Of a DNA stretch of 64,000 nucleotides, positions 1 through 8,311 are shown in pieces. The DNA comes from JAEEJA01 sp036343175 (GTDB lineage Bacteria; Bacillota; Clostridia; Lachnospirales; Lachnospiraceae). A model generated the notes under the pieces. It saw only the letters and a program-made list of their open reading frames with translations. It had not been told where the DNA came from and made no database searches. The DNA lies in the NCBI GenBank assembly GCA_036343175.1, contig JAZASR010000003.1, positions 1 to 64,000 of the forward strand, given 5' to 3'. The position numbers and the translations under genes were made by a program. The first letter of the stretch is position 1. Every line of letters starts with the position of its first letter.

Positions 1-439
1 ACAAAGTAATTACGTCTCCTTCATTCAATGATCCTGAAAGACAGTTCTGTATCTGCAGACTTATTTTTGTCCATGGATCACCATCAATAGCTACATATTT
101 GATTTCTGCAATTTTTCCTTCAACTATTTCTTGAGCTGAAGAACTCATGTCCTGTAAATCCGATGAAATAGCATAGTCACATTCAGAAGAAATCTTCTCA
201 ATATTATTAAACTTATTAATATCAATTCCTGCATCATTATCATTCGTTGACTCAGTGGCTGTACCGGTTTGATCTTTTTCATTATTAACATCCTCTGAAT
301 TTACAAAATTATTTCTATCTTTTTCTTCTGAAATTTCCACTTCATTATTTTCATTAAATGATACGGCTTTTTTATCGCAAGCTGAAAATACACCTATTAT
401 CATTAATAAAGTACCTACATTAAATATTATTTTTTTCAT
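1..439 (-). CDS. Putative surface lipoprotein, C-terminus cut by window edge
   Basis: The frame is open from an ATG at 439 to base 1, giving 146 visible codons with no stop. An upstream GGAGGT sits 7 nt before the ATG. Residues 1-21 are a lipoprotein signal: two Lys, a hydrophobic core, then FSAC with lipidated Cys21. Residues about 25-75 are a polar Asn/Glu/Asp/Ser/Thr linker that would hold the protein off the membrane. From about residue 95 a compact segment begins (QEIVEGKIAEIKYV, then DGDPWTKI and GDVITL). That pattern resembles a small beta-domain seen in some Firmicute secreted proteins, but I cannot name the family with confidence. It starts 32 nt after the stop of the metalloprotease gene, so the two are probably one transcript. 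Function unknown; it may be a cell-wall partner or substrate of the protease. Confidence 0.75.
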   Translation of the reverse strand, partial: MKKIIFNVGTLLMIIGVFSACDKKAVSFNENNEVEISEEKDRNNFVNSEDVNNEKDQTGTATESTNDNDAGIDINKFNNIEKISSECDYAISSDLQDMSSSAQEIVEGKIAEIKYVAIDGDPWTKISLQIQNCLSGSLNEGDVITL

Positions 440-471
440 AGTTGTACCTCCGAAAATAATTATTTAGATAA

Positions 472-1122
472 TTAATTATAAAGATGATTTATTGCGGAGA
501 GATCATTTTTTGATGGTACTGCTGTTGTTCTACCCGAACCATATTGACACATAATACTGCTGCTGATTTGGTGATGTGAAAGCCCCATTGCATGTCCAAG
601 TTCATGTGCACAGGTAGCTCTACGCTGATCTGATGGTATAGAATTTAAATTGGATGTATCAAGCTTAATATATGAATAACTATAGTTTTCATTAAGAGCA
701 CCCTGGTTATTAATGTTTAATAAGATCCCGCCATGCTTGTAAAAGCTAGTCTTTCCTAGAACGCCATTATCCAGAGTGCCTTTAATATAATCAAAAACTG
801 ATGATTTACGTGTTGTTGTTTTCTTTATAGATATTGAAGTTGTCACTCCAATAGAATCTGTAGTATGTACCCATTCTGATACGGCTTTATTAATATATGT
901 GACGTACGTATTAGAAAAAGAAGAGTCTACCCAATAATAGCGATCCGTATATCCGTAATTTCCTACACCACCATTTAATGTGTAATCACCAAATGTATGA
1001 AAGCCATGATTACAAACATATCCATCAGAAGCAGATACAGACTTATAGCTGTTAAAACAAAATATAACAAATAAAATTGATACAATAAAACTATTAATTA
1101 AATATTTTTTACATTGTTCCAT
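472..1122 (-). CDS. Secreted matrixin-like zinc metalloprotease (metzincin)
   Basis: 216 residues. Residues 1-32 are a signal peptide (charged start, long hydrophobic core, then VSAS), so the product is exported. The catalytic helix carries HELGHAMGLSH near residue 173, the metzincin HExxHxxGxxH zinc motif with catalytic Glu. About ten residues later SSIMCQYG gives the Met-turn that defines the clan. The catalytic domain is short and no prodomain with a cysteine switch is visible, unlike animal matrixins. The start is supported by GGGAGGAG upstream. The gene is followed after 32 nt by a lipoprotein gene. The likely role is extracellular proteolysis, for example of host, dietary or cell-wall protein; the substrate cannot be told from the sequence. 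Confidence 0.88.
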   Translation of the reverse strand: MEQCKKYLINSFIVSILFVIFCFNSYKSVSASDGYVCNHGFHTFGDYTLNGGVGNYGYTDRYYWVDSSFSNTYVTYINKAVSEWVHTTDSIGVTTSISIKKTTTRKSSVFDYIKGTLDNGVLGKTSFYKHGGILLNINNQGALNENYSYSYIKLDTSNLNSIPSDQRRATCAHELGHAMGLSHHQISSSIMCQYGSGRTTAVPSKNDLSAINHLYN

Positions 1123-1178
1123 AAACTCCTCCCAATTTATTTTAATATAACATTTATTATTGTCCTAAATACCTATTC

Positions 1179-1238
1179 CTATGCATATAAGGACATGGCT
1201 GCAATGAAATTTCTGTAAATACCGTTCAGGTAATACAT
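1179..1238 (-). CDS. Possible 19-codon ORF in the protease leader
   Basis: ATG at 1238 with GGAGG seven nt upstream opens a 19-codon frame (MYYLNGIYRNFIAAMSLYA) ending in TAG at 1179. It lies inside the leader that precedes the secreted protease. The start codon is in the loop of a perfect 8-bp hairpin (1228-1235 with 1241-1248), so its initiation could be regulated. The peptide is rich in Tyr and hydrophobic residues and has no Cys. It may be a leader peptide, a signalling peptide or chance. Nothing but the ribosome-binding site supports translation. Confidence 0.35.
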   Translation of the reverse strand: MYYLNGIYRNFIAAMSLYA

Positions 1239-1323
1239 TCTATTACCTCCATCGCTAAATGAATATTGAATAAATCAGATTTTTGCGAGAATTATTTATA
1301 AAACCTTATCCGATACCATTATT

Positions 1324-1352
1324 ATATTATATCAATTTTTTCTAAGAGTCAA
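1324..1352 (-). promoter_or_regulatory. Sigma-A-like promoter of the protease-lipoprotein transcript
   Basis: On the minus strand TTGACT (1347-1352) is followed after 17 nt by TAATAT (1324-1329); a TATAAT at 15-nt spacing overlaps it. Transcription would begin near 1316 and leave a leader of about 190 nt before the protease ATG. Confidence 0.5.
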
Positions 1353-1451
1353 TGTTTTTATATATTTTAAAAAGGATATATCGTAATTAACTGATTATAA
1401 TCAAGATATAAATTAAAAATAGCCTGCTTCTTTTGAAACATATATAAAGAA

Positions 1452-1473
1452 TCAGGGAAATAAAAATCCCTGA
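1452..1473 (-). terminator. Weak terminator-like hairpin after the chemoreceptor gene
   Basis: TCAGGGA (1452-1458) pairs perfectly with TCCCTGA (1467-1473) around an 8-nt loop, 65 nt past the chemoreceptor stop. The following minus-strand sequence is only moderately U-rich (TTCTTTATATA), so termination may be partial. Confidence 0.5.
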
Positions 1474-1537
1474 CATGCAAAAGATTTTAGCACATCAGGG
1501 TCTGCTTGTAAATTTATTATATTTTCCGTTATCTCTA

Positions 1538-3268
1538 TTAATTACCATTCAGCTTAAAGAACGAAACCTGCTCATCAAGCTGTCTTGCGACTTCCTGAAG
1601 ATCGTCCGCTGACTTTGATATGATCTGGAATGTGGCATTAAGTTCTTCCATAGAAGCATTGGTCTCTTCTGTGCCCGCAGCATTCTCTTCAGATATGGCA
1701 GACAGGTCATCGATAATGTTTGTAAGGGTCTCCTTTGAACTGTCGATCTCCTTTGCTTTGGAGCCTGTATCAGAAGCTGAATTCTGAACATCGGAAGCAT
1801 TGAGAGAGAGATTCTCCATTTCCGTCTTAACATTCTTCATCTGCTCATTCTGCTGATCAAATGCATCTATGAGAGTATCAACCGTTGAAACAGAGGCAGC
1901 CGAACTGTCAATAAGCTTGGTTACAACATCATTGATAGATACTGCAGCTTCCTTGGACTGCTCTGCAAGATCACGGATCTCATCTGCTACAACAGCGAAG
2001 CCCTTGCCGGCTGTACCGGCACGTGCAGCTTCGATCGAAGCATTGAGAGAAAGAAGGTTCGTCTGGGCAGCAATATCCGAAATAATATTTGTTGCTTTTG
2101 AAATGTCATTTACAGATACCTGTGTATCTTTTATAGCATTGCCTATCTCATCAATAGAAGAAGAAACTGCCCTGTTCTGTGTGAGAAGATCTGACATAGC
2201 CTCCTGTGCTCTGTCACACGCCTCTTTCATCTTAGATGACAGCTCTGATAAGCTTCTTATATTGGCTGTGATACCGTTGATGCTAATCCCCATTTCCTCA
2301 GTACTCTTTGCGCTGTTCTGGACATTCTCAGCCTGAGAGACAGCACCCTTAGCTATCTCATCTACTGCTTCGGTTACCTGCTGTGAAGCCTGGGCAGCAT
2401 TGCTTACATTCATTGAAAGATCCTGCCCGGAATTTGATACATTTCCGGAAAGTGTCTGCATTTCATTAACTACTTCTGTTAACTTCTGATCAAGCGCCAG
2501 TGTCTGTCTGCCGATAGTACCGATCTCGTCCTTTCGTGCAAGAAGTCTGTTATCGATCGTAAGACCGAGCCTTCCTTCTGCAACTTTGGACAGAGCATTA
2601 ACAACTTCCGTAAACTGTCTGGAAATAATTCGATTGAGCAGCAGACCAAGTATCAGAATGACTAAAAATATTACTAAAGCAACAGAGATCTGGTTGATCA
2701 ATGCCTTACTGATCACCTCAGAGATATCTGCAGCATCGCGACCTGCAAACACCATACCGACTACTGTTCCATCATCCTGCTTCAGAGGTGCATAGTATCC
2801 ATAATATGGTTTCCCCTGGATCTTAACATTCGTAAGATAAACGTCTTTTCCACCCTGCAGAGTCTTTGTGACCACGCTTTGATCAGCCTTTGTCCCGACG
2901 GCACGCTTACCGCTTGCCTGATCGATTATTGTTGTCAGAATACGGGTGTCCCCATAAAACAGGGTGTAATCAAGTCCTGTTTTCTTTTTTATTTTATCGA
3001 GCTGATCCTGGAGTTCATCAGAAACTTCGGTGTCGCCCTTCTTAAGTACTGAGTCTTCATATGACCATTCACCATCATATTCATTTGCAAGCTCATCAAG
3101 AAGGTGGACAACTGTAACCGAAAGCTCCTCATGTACCATGTTCAGATAGGTGATCCTTGTTTTATGTATCCCCATATAATTAAGAATTGAACACGAAACA
3201 GCAAGTACTATCAGAAATATTGCAAGTACAGTGCCAATCAGATGCCTGCTTTTATTTTGTTTTTCCAT
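1538..3268 (-). CDS. Methyl-accepting chemotaxis protein with sCache sensor
   Basis: 576 residues in classical receptor order. TM1 is about 11-33 and TM2 about 194-213; between them lies a ~160-residue extracellular sensor whose end (VGTKADQSVV, GKPYYGYYAPL, GMVFAG) resembles the single-Cache family that binds small ligands. A HAMP linker follows (about 214-268), then the coiled-coil signalling domain with the conserved hairpin tip (IAAQTNLLSLNASIEAARAG and AVVADEIRDLA) that contacts CheA and CheW. GGAGG lies before the ATG at 3268. It would sense a metabolite and modulate flagellar rotation, which fits the flagellin genes further along. The ligand is not predictable. No other chemotaxis gene is adjacent. 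Confidence 0.95.
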   Translation of the reverse strand: MEKQNKSRHLIGTVLAIFLIVLAVSCSILNYMGIHKTRITYLNMVHEELSVTVVHLLDELANEYDGEWSYEDSVLKKGDTEVSDELQDQLDKIKKKTGLDYTLFYGDTRILTTIIDQASGKRAVGTKADQSVVTKTLQGGKDVYLTNVKIQGKPYYGYYAPLKQDDGTVVGMVFAGRDAADISEVISKALINQISVALVIFLVILILGLLLNRIISRQFTEVVNALSKVAEGRLGLTIDNRLLARKDEIGTIGRQTLALDQKLTEVVNEMQTLSGNVSNSGQDLSMNVSNAAQASQQVTEAVDEIAKGAVSQAENVQNSAKSTEEMGISINGITANIRSLSELSSKMKEACDRAQEAMSDLLTQNRAVSSSIDEIGNAIKDTQVSVNDISKATNIISDIAAQTNLLSLNASIEAARAGTAGKGFAVVADEIRDLAEQSKEAAVSINDVVTKLIDSSAASVSTVDTLIDAFDQQNEQMKNVKTEMENLSLNASDVQNSASDTGSKAKEIDSSKETLTNIIDDLSAISEENAAGTEETNASMEELNATFQIISKSADDLQEVARQLDEQVSFFKLNGN

Positions 3269-3300
3269 ATTTCTTTTTCCTCCATAAAATATGCAGAAAA

Positions 3301-3321
3301 GCTTAATAAATTACATTAAGC
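3301..3321 (-). terminator. Candidate terminator after the Na/phosphate symporter gene
   Basis: GCTTAAT (3301-3307) pairs with ATTAAGC (3315-3321); on the minus strand it is followed by TTTTC. It sits between the symporter stop and the chemoreceptor start. The stem is short and AT-rich, so this is tentative. Confidence 0.35.
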
Positions 3322-3386
3322 CTAATTGATTACATAAATATAATAGTTCTAAATGGCTGTAAATTCAATAACTTATTTTGAAATTA

Positions 3387-5144
3387 TTATCTTCTCATAT
3401 ATTTTCTGAAATAATTCTCATACATTCTTTCATTTTCCGGATCGCTCCTGCGGACCTTGATGTCATGCATGTACTGGGCGCTGGAAGCGTGAACGTTGGC
3501 AACACGTATCACTATGGCGGCAAGATTCATGGAATGATCAGCTATGCGCTCAAAGCTGTAGAGCAGATCATTGAAGACAAAGCCCTGAACCGCAGAGCAT
3601 GTTCCCTCTGCAAGCCGGCGTACATGGGTCTCCTTGTAAGTGCTGCACATGGTACGGATGACATCCTGGAGAGGTTCAATATTTCTTGCTTCAAGGAGGT
3701 CTCCGGATTCGTAGACGTGGATAGTAGTCCTGTATATCTCACGGGCGGCCTCGACTAATGACTCGATCTCTCTTTTTGCGTCATCTGAGAAAACGATCTC
3801 TTTTTCTTCCATTTCAAGACATGATCTTGAGATATAGGAAGCATGGTCTGCAAGACGCTCAAACTCCCCGATGCCCTGCAGCATTCTTGTAGCATGACGC
3901 TTATCCTCTTCAGACAGGTGCTGGGTAGTGGTAAGCTTCATAAGATATGCGCCTATATGATCTTCGTATCCGTCGATCAGGGATTCATTTTTCTGTATGT
4001 GATCGAAAAGCTCCTGATCAAAAGGCTCAGTAAGAAGACTGGTGGCATCATCAAGATTATCATGGGCCTTGATGATCATCTTGTCCATGGAATTCTGAAC
4101 CTCTGCAAGAGCGATACCCGGAGTCACCATCAGACGTTCATCAAGAAAGAGCTCCTGTTCGTCTTCTGTATCAGGAAATATCCTGTAGGCAAGGCGTACA
4201 AAGAATTTCTGGAACCAGAAAAGCACGGCTGTATTAACTACGTTAAATATTGTGTGGAATATGGCGATATTGAAGGTCGTTGCCCCTTTCTCAAGGAAAG
4301 CAAAGTGAAAGAACATATCCAGGCCGTAAAACACTACAAGCCAGAGGATAGTACCTATTATTTTAATGGATACATGAACGGCTGCTACACGCTTGGCCTT
4401 ACGATTGACGCCGATTACAGATAGTATGGCAGTCATGCAGGTGCCGATGTTTGCACCCATTACAATAGGGATAGCCATGCCCAATGTTATCTGGCCTGTC
4501 ATGGAGAGTCCCTGAAGGATACCGATGGTTGCAGCAGACCCCTGTATGATACCGGTTATGAGTGTACCAATAAGGACGCCAAAGAGTGGATTATTAAAAA
4601 CGGTCATTGCCTCGGCAAACTGCGGCATATCAGCTAAAGGAGCCATAGAGCCGGACATCATGGTCATGCCGGTCATAAGGACTGCAAAGCCAAGTCCCAT
4701 GGTGCCGATGTCACGCGTCTTCTGGCGCTTGCCGGCCATAAGCATTATGATGCCTGCCAGGGCAAATACCATTGAGAAGTTCTCAGGCTTTAAAAGTCCA
4801 AGCACGATGCTGCCATCTCCCTGAATACCGGTAAGAGACAGTATCCATGCAGTAAGTGTAGTACCGACGTCAGCACCGAATATTACGCTGACAGTCTGTG
4901 CAAGATCCATGATGCCTGAATTTACAAAGCCCACAAGCATTACAGTTGTTGCTGATGAAGATTGGATCGCTATAGTTATTAAAGCACCCGCAATAAACCC
5001 TTTGAGCGGATTATCTGTCATCCTGCGGAGAAGCTTCTCCAGTTTTCCTCCAGCCATCTTCTCCAATGATGAACTCAGTAGATTCATACCGAACAGGAAG
5101 AAGGCAAGTCCTCCGAAAAGCGTGAAAAATGAGAAAACACTCAT
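3387..5144 (-). CDS. Na+/phosphate symporter family protein with PhoU-like domain
   Basis: 585 residues. The N-terminal ~320 residues are a membrane domain with the inverted repeat of the Na/Pi cotransporter (NptA/YjbB) family: the first half carries IQSSSATT and the second the related IIQGSAAT, the residues known to form the ion and phosphate site. The C-terminal ~220 residues are helical and PhoU-like, with evenly spaced acidic residues and the pattern of a metal-binding helical bundle (ERLADHASYI, ERIADHSMNL). The probable job is sodium-coupled phosphate movement, import or export, with the PhoU-like part regulating it. The start at 5144 has AGAGGT about 10 nt upstream. It begins 14 nt after the DUF488 gene ends, so cotranscription is likely. 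Confidence 0.92.
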   Translation of the reverse strand: MSVFSFFTLFGGLAFFLFGMNLLSSSLEKMAGGKLEKLLRRMTDNPLKGFIAGALITIAIQSSSATTVMLVGFVNSGIMDLAQTVSVIFGADVGTTLTAWILSLTGIQGDGSIVLGLLKPENFSMVFALAGIIMLMAGKRQKTRDIGTMGLGFAVLMTGMTMMSGSMAPLADMPQFAEAMTVFNNPLFGVLIGTLITGIIQGSAATIGILQGLSMTGQITLGMAIPIVMGANIGTCMTAILSVIGVNRKAKRVAAVHVSIKIIGTILWLVVFYGLDMFFHFAFLEKGATTFNIAIFHTIFNVVNTAVLFWFQKFFVRLAYRIFPDTEDEQELFLDERLMVTPGIALAEVQNSMDKMIIKAHDNLDDATSLLTEPFDQELFDHIQKNESLIDGYEDHIGAYLMKLTTTQHLSEEDKRHATRMLQGIGEFERLADHASYISRSCLEMEEKEIVFSDDAKREIESLVEAAREIYRTTIHVYESGDLLEARNIEPLQDVIRTMCSTYKETHVRRLAEGTCSAVQGFVFNDLLYSFERIADHSMNLAAIVIRVANVHASSAQYMHDIKVRRSDPENERMYENYFRKYMRR

Positions 5145-5158
5145 ATCATTATTTACCT

Positions 5159-5689
5159 CTACAAAAAGATTTGTGCATCAGCTTCTTTATTGTAAACTGT
5201 ATGTAATCTTCTTGTAAAGTGAATGTAATATGAAATTTTGATAAAATCAGAAGGCATACATCCGCAGCTTTGATCCTGTGAGACTTCACAGCTATAATAC
5301 CAACGATCCAAAGAAAGCCGAATAACCTGCTCTTTAAGCCATCCTGATAAAACTACCGCGTTATTGTGTTCTTTATCCTTTGCACCATATAAAAGCTTAA
5401 CGCTGCCTGTCTTAAGCTCATCCGCCACCTTCTGCAGGAAGTCTTCTGCCTGCGGACTTTCATCAAGCTCTTCTAAATACTTCTCTTTGAATTCTTCAAA
5501 CCTTGCCGGATCATGTCCAAACCATTTTCTAAGCTCATTGCCTGGTCCGACTTCTTTCCACCATTCAATATCTGAAGCCTTTTCCTTTGAGATGCCCCTT
5601 GGCCAGAGACAGTCGACAAGAAATGCCGTCCCATCTGCTTTATCATCTTTTAAATAGTCATATATTCTTTCTATTGTGATCGTATACAT
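5159..5689 (-). CDS. DUF488 family protein (YeaO-like) with an unusual C-terminal tail
   Basis: 176 residues. Residues 1 to about 118 match the small DUF488 family: VDCLWPRGISKEKA, then WWKEVGPG, LRKWFGHDP, a helical middle, and LLYGAKDKEHNNAVVL at the usual C-terminus. The biochemical role of this family is not established. Here the frame continues for about 58 more residues (Tyr, Ser, Cys and basic rich, ending QIFL) right up to the next gene. That tail is not typical and its DNA would also hold any symporter promoter; it may be a recent loss of the normal stop. Ribosome-binding site AAAGGAAA precedes the ATG. Domain assignment is sure, biological role is not. Confidence 0.85.
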   Translation of the reverse strand: MYTITIERIYDYLKDDKADGTAFLVDCLWPRGISKEKASDIEWWKEVGPGNELRKWFGHDPARFEEFKEKYLEELDESPQAEDFLQKVADELKTGSVKLLYGAKDKEHNNAVVLSGWLKEQVIRLSLDRWYYSCEVSQDQSCGCMPSDFIKISYYIHFTRRLHTVYNKEADAQIFL

Positions 5690-5829
5690 TAATTATCCGC
5701 ATTTCCTTTCTTCTAATACTTTCAGATAATCGATCAATAATTTTCCATTTTTCCTTTACCTGCAGATAATTACAAATACATTAGCTGCATTCAGAAGAAT
5801 AACAGATTATCATAAATTTATTAACAATA

Positions 5830-6531
5830 TTACCTTGATTCAATTACAAGTATTCTCCCGCTTTCAAATTTCAATTTACCTGTTTTCCCGGGCAGATATT
5901 CGTTGCTTACAGTAAGTGATGACCCCTTATAAAGATCAGTATTTTCCAGTTCATATTTAAAGCCTTCCAATGTAACTTTACCAACTTTATCTGTATAAGG
6001 TAAAAATGAGATATATCTGCCTGATGCATCATCAGGCCTGAATTGATAAATACCTGCTCCAAACATCTGTATTCTGTTATGCGAATCATAAATAGAGCAT
6101 AAGATTCCCATGTCCGCCGGTATTGTAAGCAGACCGATATTGCTCAGGAACTGGTCGGCACGGCCGCCTGATGCGCATATAATATCAATAATTTCAGGCT
6201 TACAGGCACAGGCTGCACGGATCACGATCTCCAGATCGGTCATATCTTTTTCAGGAGGGTACTTGTGGAATATAGTTTCCGGGTAGTTGATACATGTAAA
6301 CTCATAAGCTTTGCTGTTATCTGATTCATAAAATGAAAGTGCCTCACTCGAATCAAAGTCACCGAACACTTCATCCGCTTTTATCCCCATGTCTATGCAG
6401 TAGTCAAAGCCTGAGTCAGCACACATCACATAATCAAATTCATGATTGCTGATAAAAGAAGAGCAGAATACTCTGTCTGCCTCTCCGCCGGCAATTATCA
6501 GTATCCTGCTCTTTACTGAGATATTTTTCAT
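5830..6531 (-). CDS. thiN: Thiamine pyrophosphokinase
   Basis: Transfers pyrophosphate from ATP to thiamine to give the cofactor TPP. Family signatures appear in order: ADSGFD near residue 40, GDFDS near 63 (Mg/ATP site), PPEKDMTDLE near 98, and a GGRADQFLSN loop that corresponds to the usual GxRxDH segment but with Gln for His. The C-terminal beta-sandwich that binds thiamine follows. I prefer the ATG at 6531 (AGGGAG nine nt upstream) over an in-frame GTG at 6552; this gives 233 residues, normal for the family. In many Firmicutes thiN follows rpe; here a PilZ gene lies between them. No TPP riboswitch is evident upstream. Confidence 0.93.
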   Translation of the reverse strand: MKNISVKSRILIIAGGEADRVFCSSFISNHEFDYVMCADSGFDYCIDMGIKADEVFGDFDSSEALSFYESDNSKAYEFTCINYPETIFHKYPPEKDMTDLEIVIRAACACKPEIIDIICASGGRADQFLSNIGLLTIPADMGILCSIYDSHNRIQMFGAGIYQFRPDDASGRYISFLPYTDKVGKVTLEGFKYELENTDLYKGSSLTVSNEYLPGKTGKLKFESGRILVIESR

Positions 6532-6651
6532 CTGTAGATACTCCCTGAACACAGGATATTTCTTTATGTATGTACAAAATACATAAGTCCTGAGTTCATA
6601 TCCGATCTTTCCGCCTGCAGTATATCATGGCAGATCCCGGCGATATAGATC

Positions 6652-7602
6652 CTAGCGATTGAAGAATTTTCTCCTGCCGCCTTTTTTTGCCTTTTCATTA
6701 TAACCTATCTCATCAACATCTCTTAAGTCTGCTGACTCACCATCCCGGGCATTGCCATCCTTACCGGCCATACGTTCACGCCTGATCTTCTCGTAGTTCT
6801 TTTCAGCAGCTTCGGCCTCTCTTCTCTTCTTTATCATCTGCCTTTGCAGATCAAATAAATACTTTAAGATCCTTGAATCCGACTGAATGAATTCGCATCC
6901 ATAATAAAAGCTGTACTTTGGGGATTCGGAATTTGCGCTCCTTACGACCTTGGCCTTTACATCAATGGTTCCATAATTGGACTCGATGGAAGTAAAGAAG
7001 CTGTCATCAAGCTTAAGCTCAAAATTAGTGAAAATACCCAGTCCCACTTCACTCAGATCCTTTATCATTCCCCGCTCTTCTTCGGGCTTTGCCGAGTCAA
7101 GAGGGATAAGAACATATTTTACGTTCTTCTTTACGCCGCTTACAATTTTCTCCTTATAAGTATAAGTCAGATCGTCCGCCTCAGGCGCATTTTCATCAGC
7201 CTCTTCCTCTATAAGAGGAGGGTATGCAGATTTCTGAAATGATCCCGCAGTCTTATAAAAACCTATCTTAACGTCCTGATCGATCTCGACTCTGAATGAT
7301 TTTCTCCTGTTGAATTCCTCACCCTGATCAAATACATCAAAATAATGGACTATCTCGCCATCTAACTTTGCAAGACCGGGATGGACGTTCGTCCACTGCC
7401 AGATCTGATTCTCGTCTCTATATACAAGGGTTACCTGGTCGGTCGGAAGGAAATGGAATATCCTGCCGCCTGCTGCTATCGCTGTAATGCAGACACGAGC
7501 CGGCTCTGCCTTCTCTACCTTGCTGACAAGAGAATATCTCAGCGTATCACGCTGGACTATGACCTGGAGGGTCTTGCCCATTGCAATATTCTTAAGCACC
7601 AT
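6652..7602 (-). CDS. PilZ-domain c-di-GMP receptor (YcgR-like N-domain)
   Basis: 316 residues, cytoplasmic. Residues 1-95 resemble the YcgR N-terminal beta-domain. PilZ follows with both ligand motifs: RKSFR at 100-104 (RxxxR) and DLSEVG at 182-187 (DxSxxG), so c-di-GMP binding is expected. The gap between the motifs is 77 residues, much longer than usual, and includes an acidic insert (IEEEADENAPEADD). The C-terminal 60 residues are a charged helix ending in RRKFFNR. Its ATG shares one base with the rpe stop (TGATG), so translation is coupled to rpe. PilZ/YcgR proteins commonly adjust flagellar motor output or exopolysaccharide synthesis, and this genome segment encodes flagellin. The position between rpe and thiN is unusual. 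Confidence 0.9.
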   Translation of the reverse strand: MVLKNIAMGKTLQVIVQRDTLRYSLVSKVEKAEPARVCITAIAAGGRIFHFLPTDQVTLVYRDENQIWQWTNVHPGLAKLDGEIVHYFDVFDQGEEFNRRKSFRVEIDQDVKIGFYKTAGSFQKSAYPPLIEEEADENAPEADDLTYTYKEKIVSGVKKNVKYVLIPLDSAKPEEERGMIKDLSEVGLGIFTNFELKLDDSFFTSIESNYGTIDVKAKVVRSANSESPKYSFYYGCEFIQSDSRILKYLFDLQRQMIKKRREAEAAEKNYEKIRRERMAGKDGNARDGESADLRDVDEIGYNEKAKKGGRRKFFNR

Positions 7603-8252
7603 CAGCTTATGACCTCACTCAAATTTCTGATATTTTCCTCAATGCTTCCTCCGTAAACAGCGGAGCCTGCGACCATTATGTCGCATCCACGGTCGGAGAC
7701 CTCTCTGATATTACTGACCTTAATACCTCCATCTGCTTCTATTAAGAAATCCCTGCCTGAAGATCTGCGCAGCTCATTTAAATAATCGATCTTGTCAAGA
7801 CACTCTCTTATCATCTTCTGGCCGCCGAATCCGGGATGAACTGTCATCACGAGAAAAAGATCTGCAATATCAGCATAGGACTTCAGGATATGAGGATCGG
7901 TTTCAGGATCGACTGCGATCCCGGCCTTCTTTCCCAAAGCATGGATCTTATCGACTGTTCCTCTGATATCCTTTGCGGCCTCAGCATGAATAGTGATCCC
8001 ATCTGCGCCTGCATCGGCAAAATCCTTAATATATCTTTCCGGATCCTGTATCATAAGATGGGTATCAAAGAACATATCCGTGCATTTTCTGATAGATCTT
8101 ATTACCGGCATTCCGAATGATATGGACGGTACGAAAAGTCCGTCCATGACATCTACATGAAGATATCTGATACCCTGTTTTTCAGTCTCTTTTATCTCCT
8201 CATAAAGCCTTGCAAAGTCTGCGGAAAGTATCGAAGGTGCAATATATTTCAT
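7602..8252 (-). CDS. rpe: Ribulose-phosphate 3-epimerase
   Basis: 216 residues, a TIM barrel of normal length. It interconverts ribulose 5-phosphate and xylulose 5-phosphate in the pentose phosphate pathway. Seen directly: the start IAPSILSADF, the metal-binding and catalytic HVDVMDG (His, Asp), THLMI (His), MTVHPGFGGQ (His) and EADGGI with the second catalytic Asp, then the phosphate loop AGSAVYGG. AAGGATATTATT precedes the ATG. The stop overlaps the PilZ gene start by one base. Upstream is the PASTA kinase, a neighbourhood conserved across Firmicutes, except that the usual rsgA is not present. Confidence 0.97.
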   Translation of the reverse strand: MKYIAPSILSADFARLYEEIKETEKQGIRYLHVDVMDGLFVPSISFGMPVIRSIRKCTDMFFDTHLMIQDPERYIKDFADAGADGITIHAEAAKDIRGTVDKIHALGKKAGIAVDPETDPHILKSYADIADLFLVMTVHPGFGGQKMIRECLDKIDYLNELRRSSGRDFLIEADGGIKVSNIREVSDRGCDIMVAGSAVYGGSIEENIRNLSEVIS

Positions 8253-8275
8253 AATAATATCCTTAATATCAAGAC

Positions 8276-8311
8276 TGCATCACCGGATCTTCTCCCGGTC
8301 AGGATGATGCA
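8276..8311 (-). promoter_or_regulatory. Hairpin between pknB and rpe
   Basis: TGCATC (8276-8281) pairs with GATGCA (8306-8311), and inside it ACCGG (8282-8286) pairs with CCGGT (8295-8299). No U-run follows on the minus strand, so it is more likely an intercistronic processing or stability element than a terminator. It occupies the place where rsgA would be expected. Confidence 0.5.

Larger units (their letters stand above)
1123..1537. other. 415-nt gap: leader/promoter of protease gene and chemoreceptor terminator
   Basis: AT-rich. It contains, on the minus strand, the terminator-like hairpin of the chemoreceptor gene (1452-1473), a sigma-A-like promoter (1324-1352), the possible 19-codon ORF and the protease ribosome-binding site. 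Apart from these I see nothing. Confidence 0.6.

Noticed and set aside
1869..2336. 155-codon plus-strand frame opposite the chemoreceptor gene
   Set aside because: A mirror of the repetitive signalling coiled coil; no ribosome site.
3843..4424. 193-codon open frame on the plus strand opposite the Na/phosphate symporter gene
   Set aside because: No ribosome site, no family resemblance, and it lies fully inside a convincing gene on the other strand.
6532..6651. TPP riboswitch before thiN
   Set aside because: I could not find the conserved CUGAGA and ACCUG segments in a workable arrangement.
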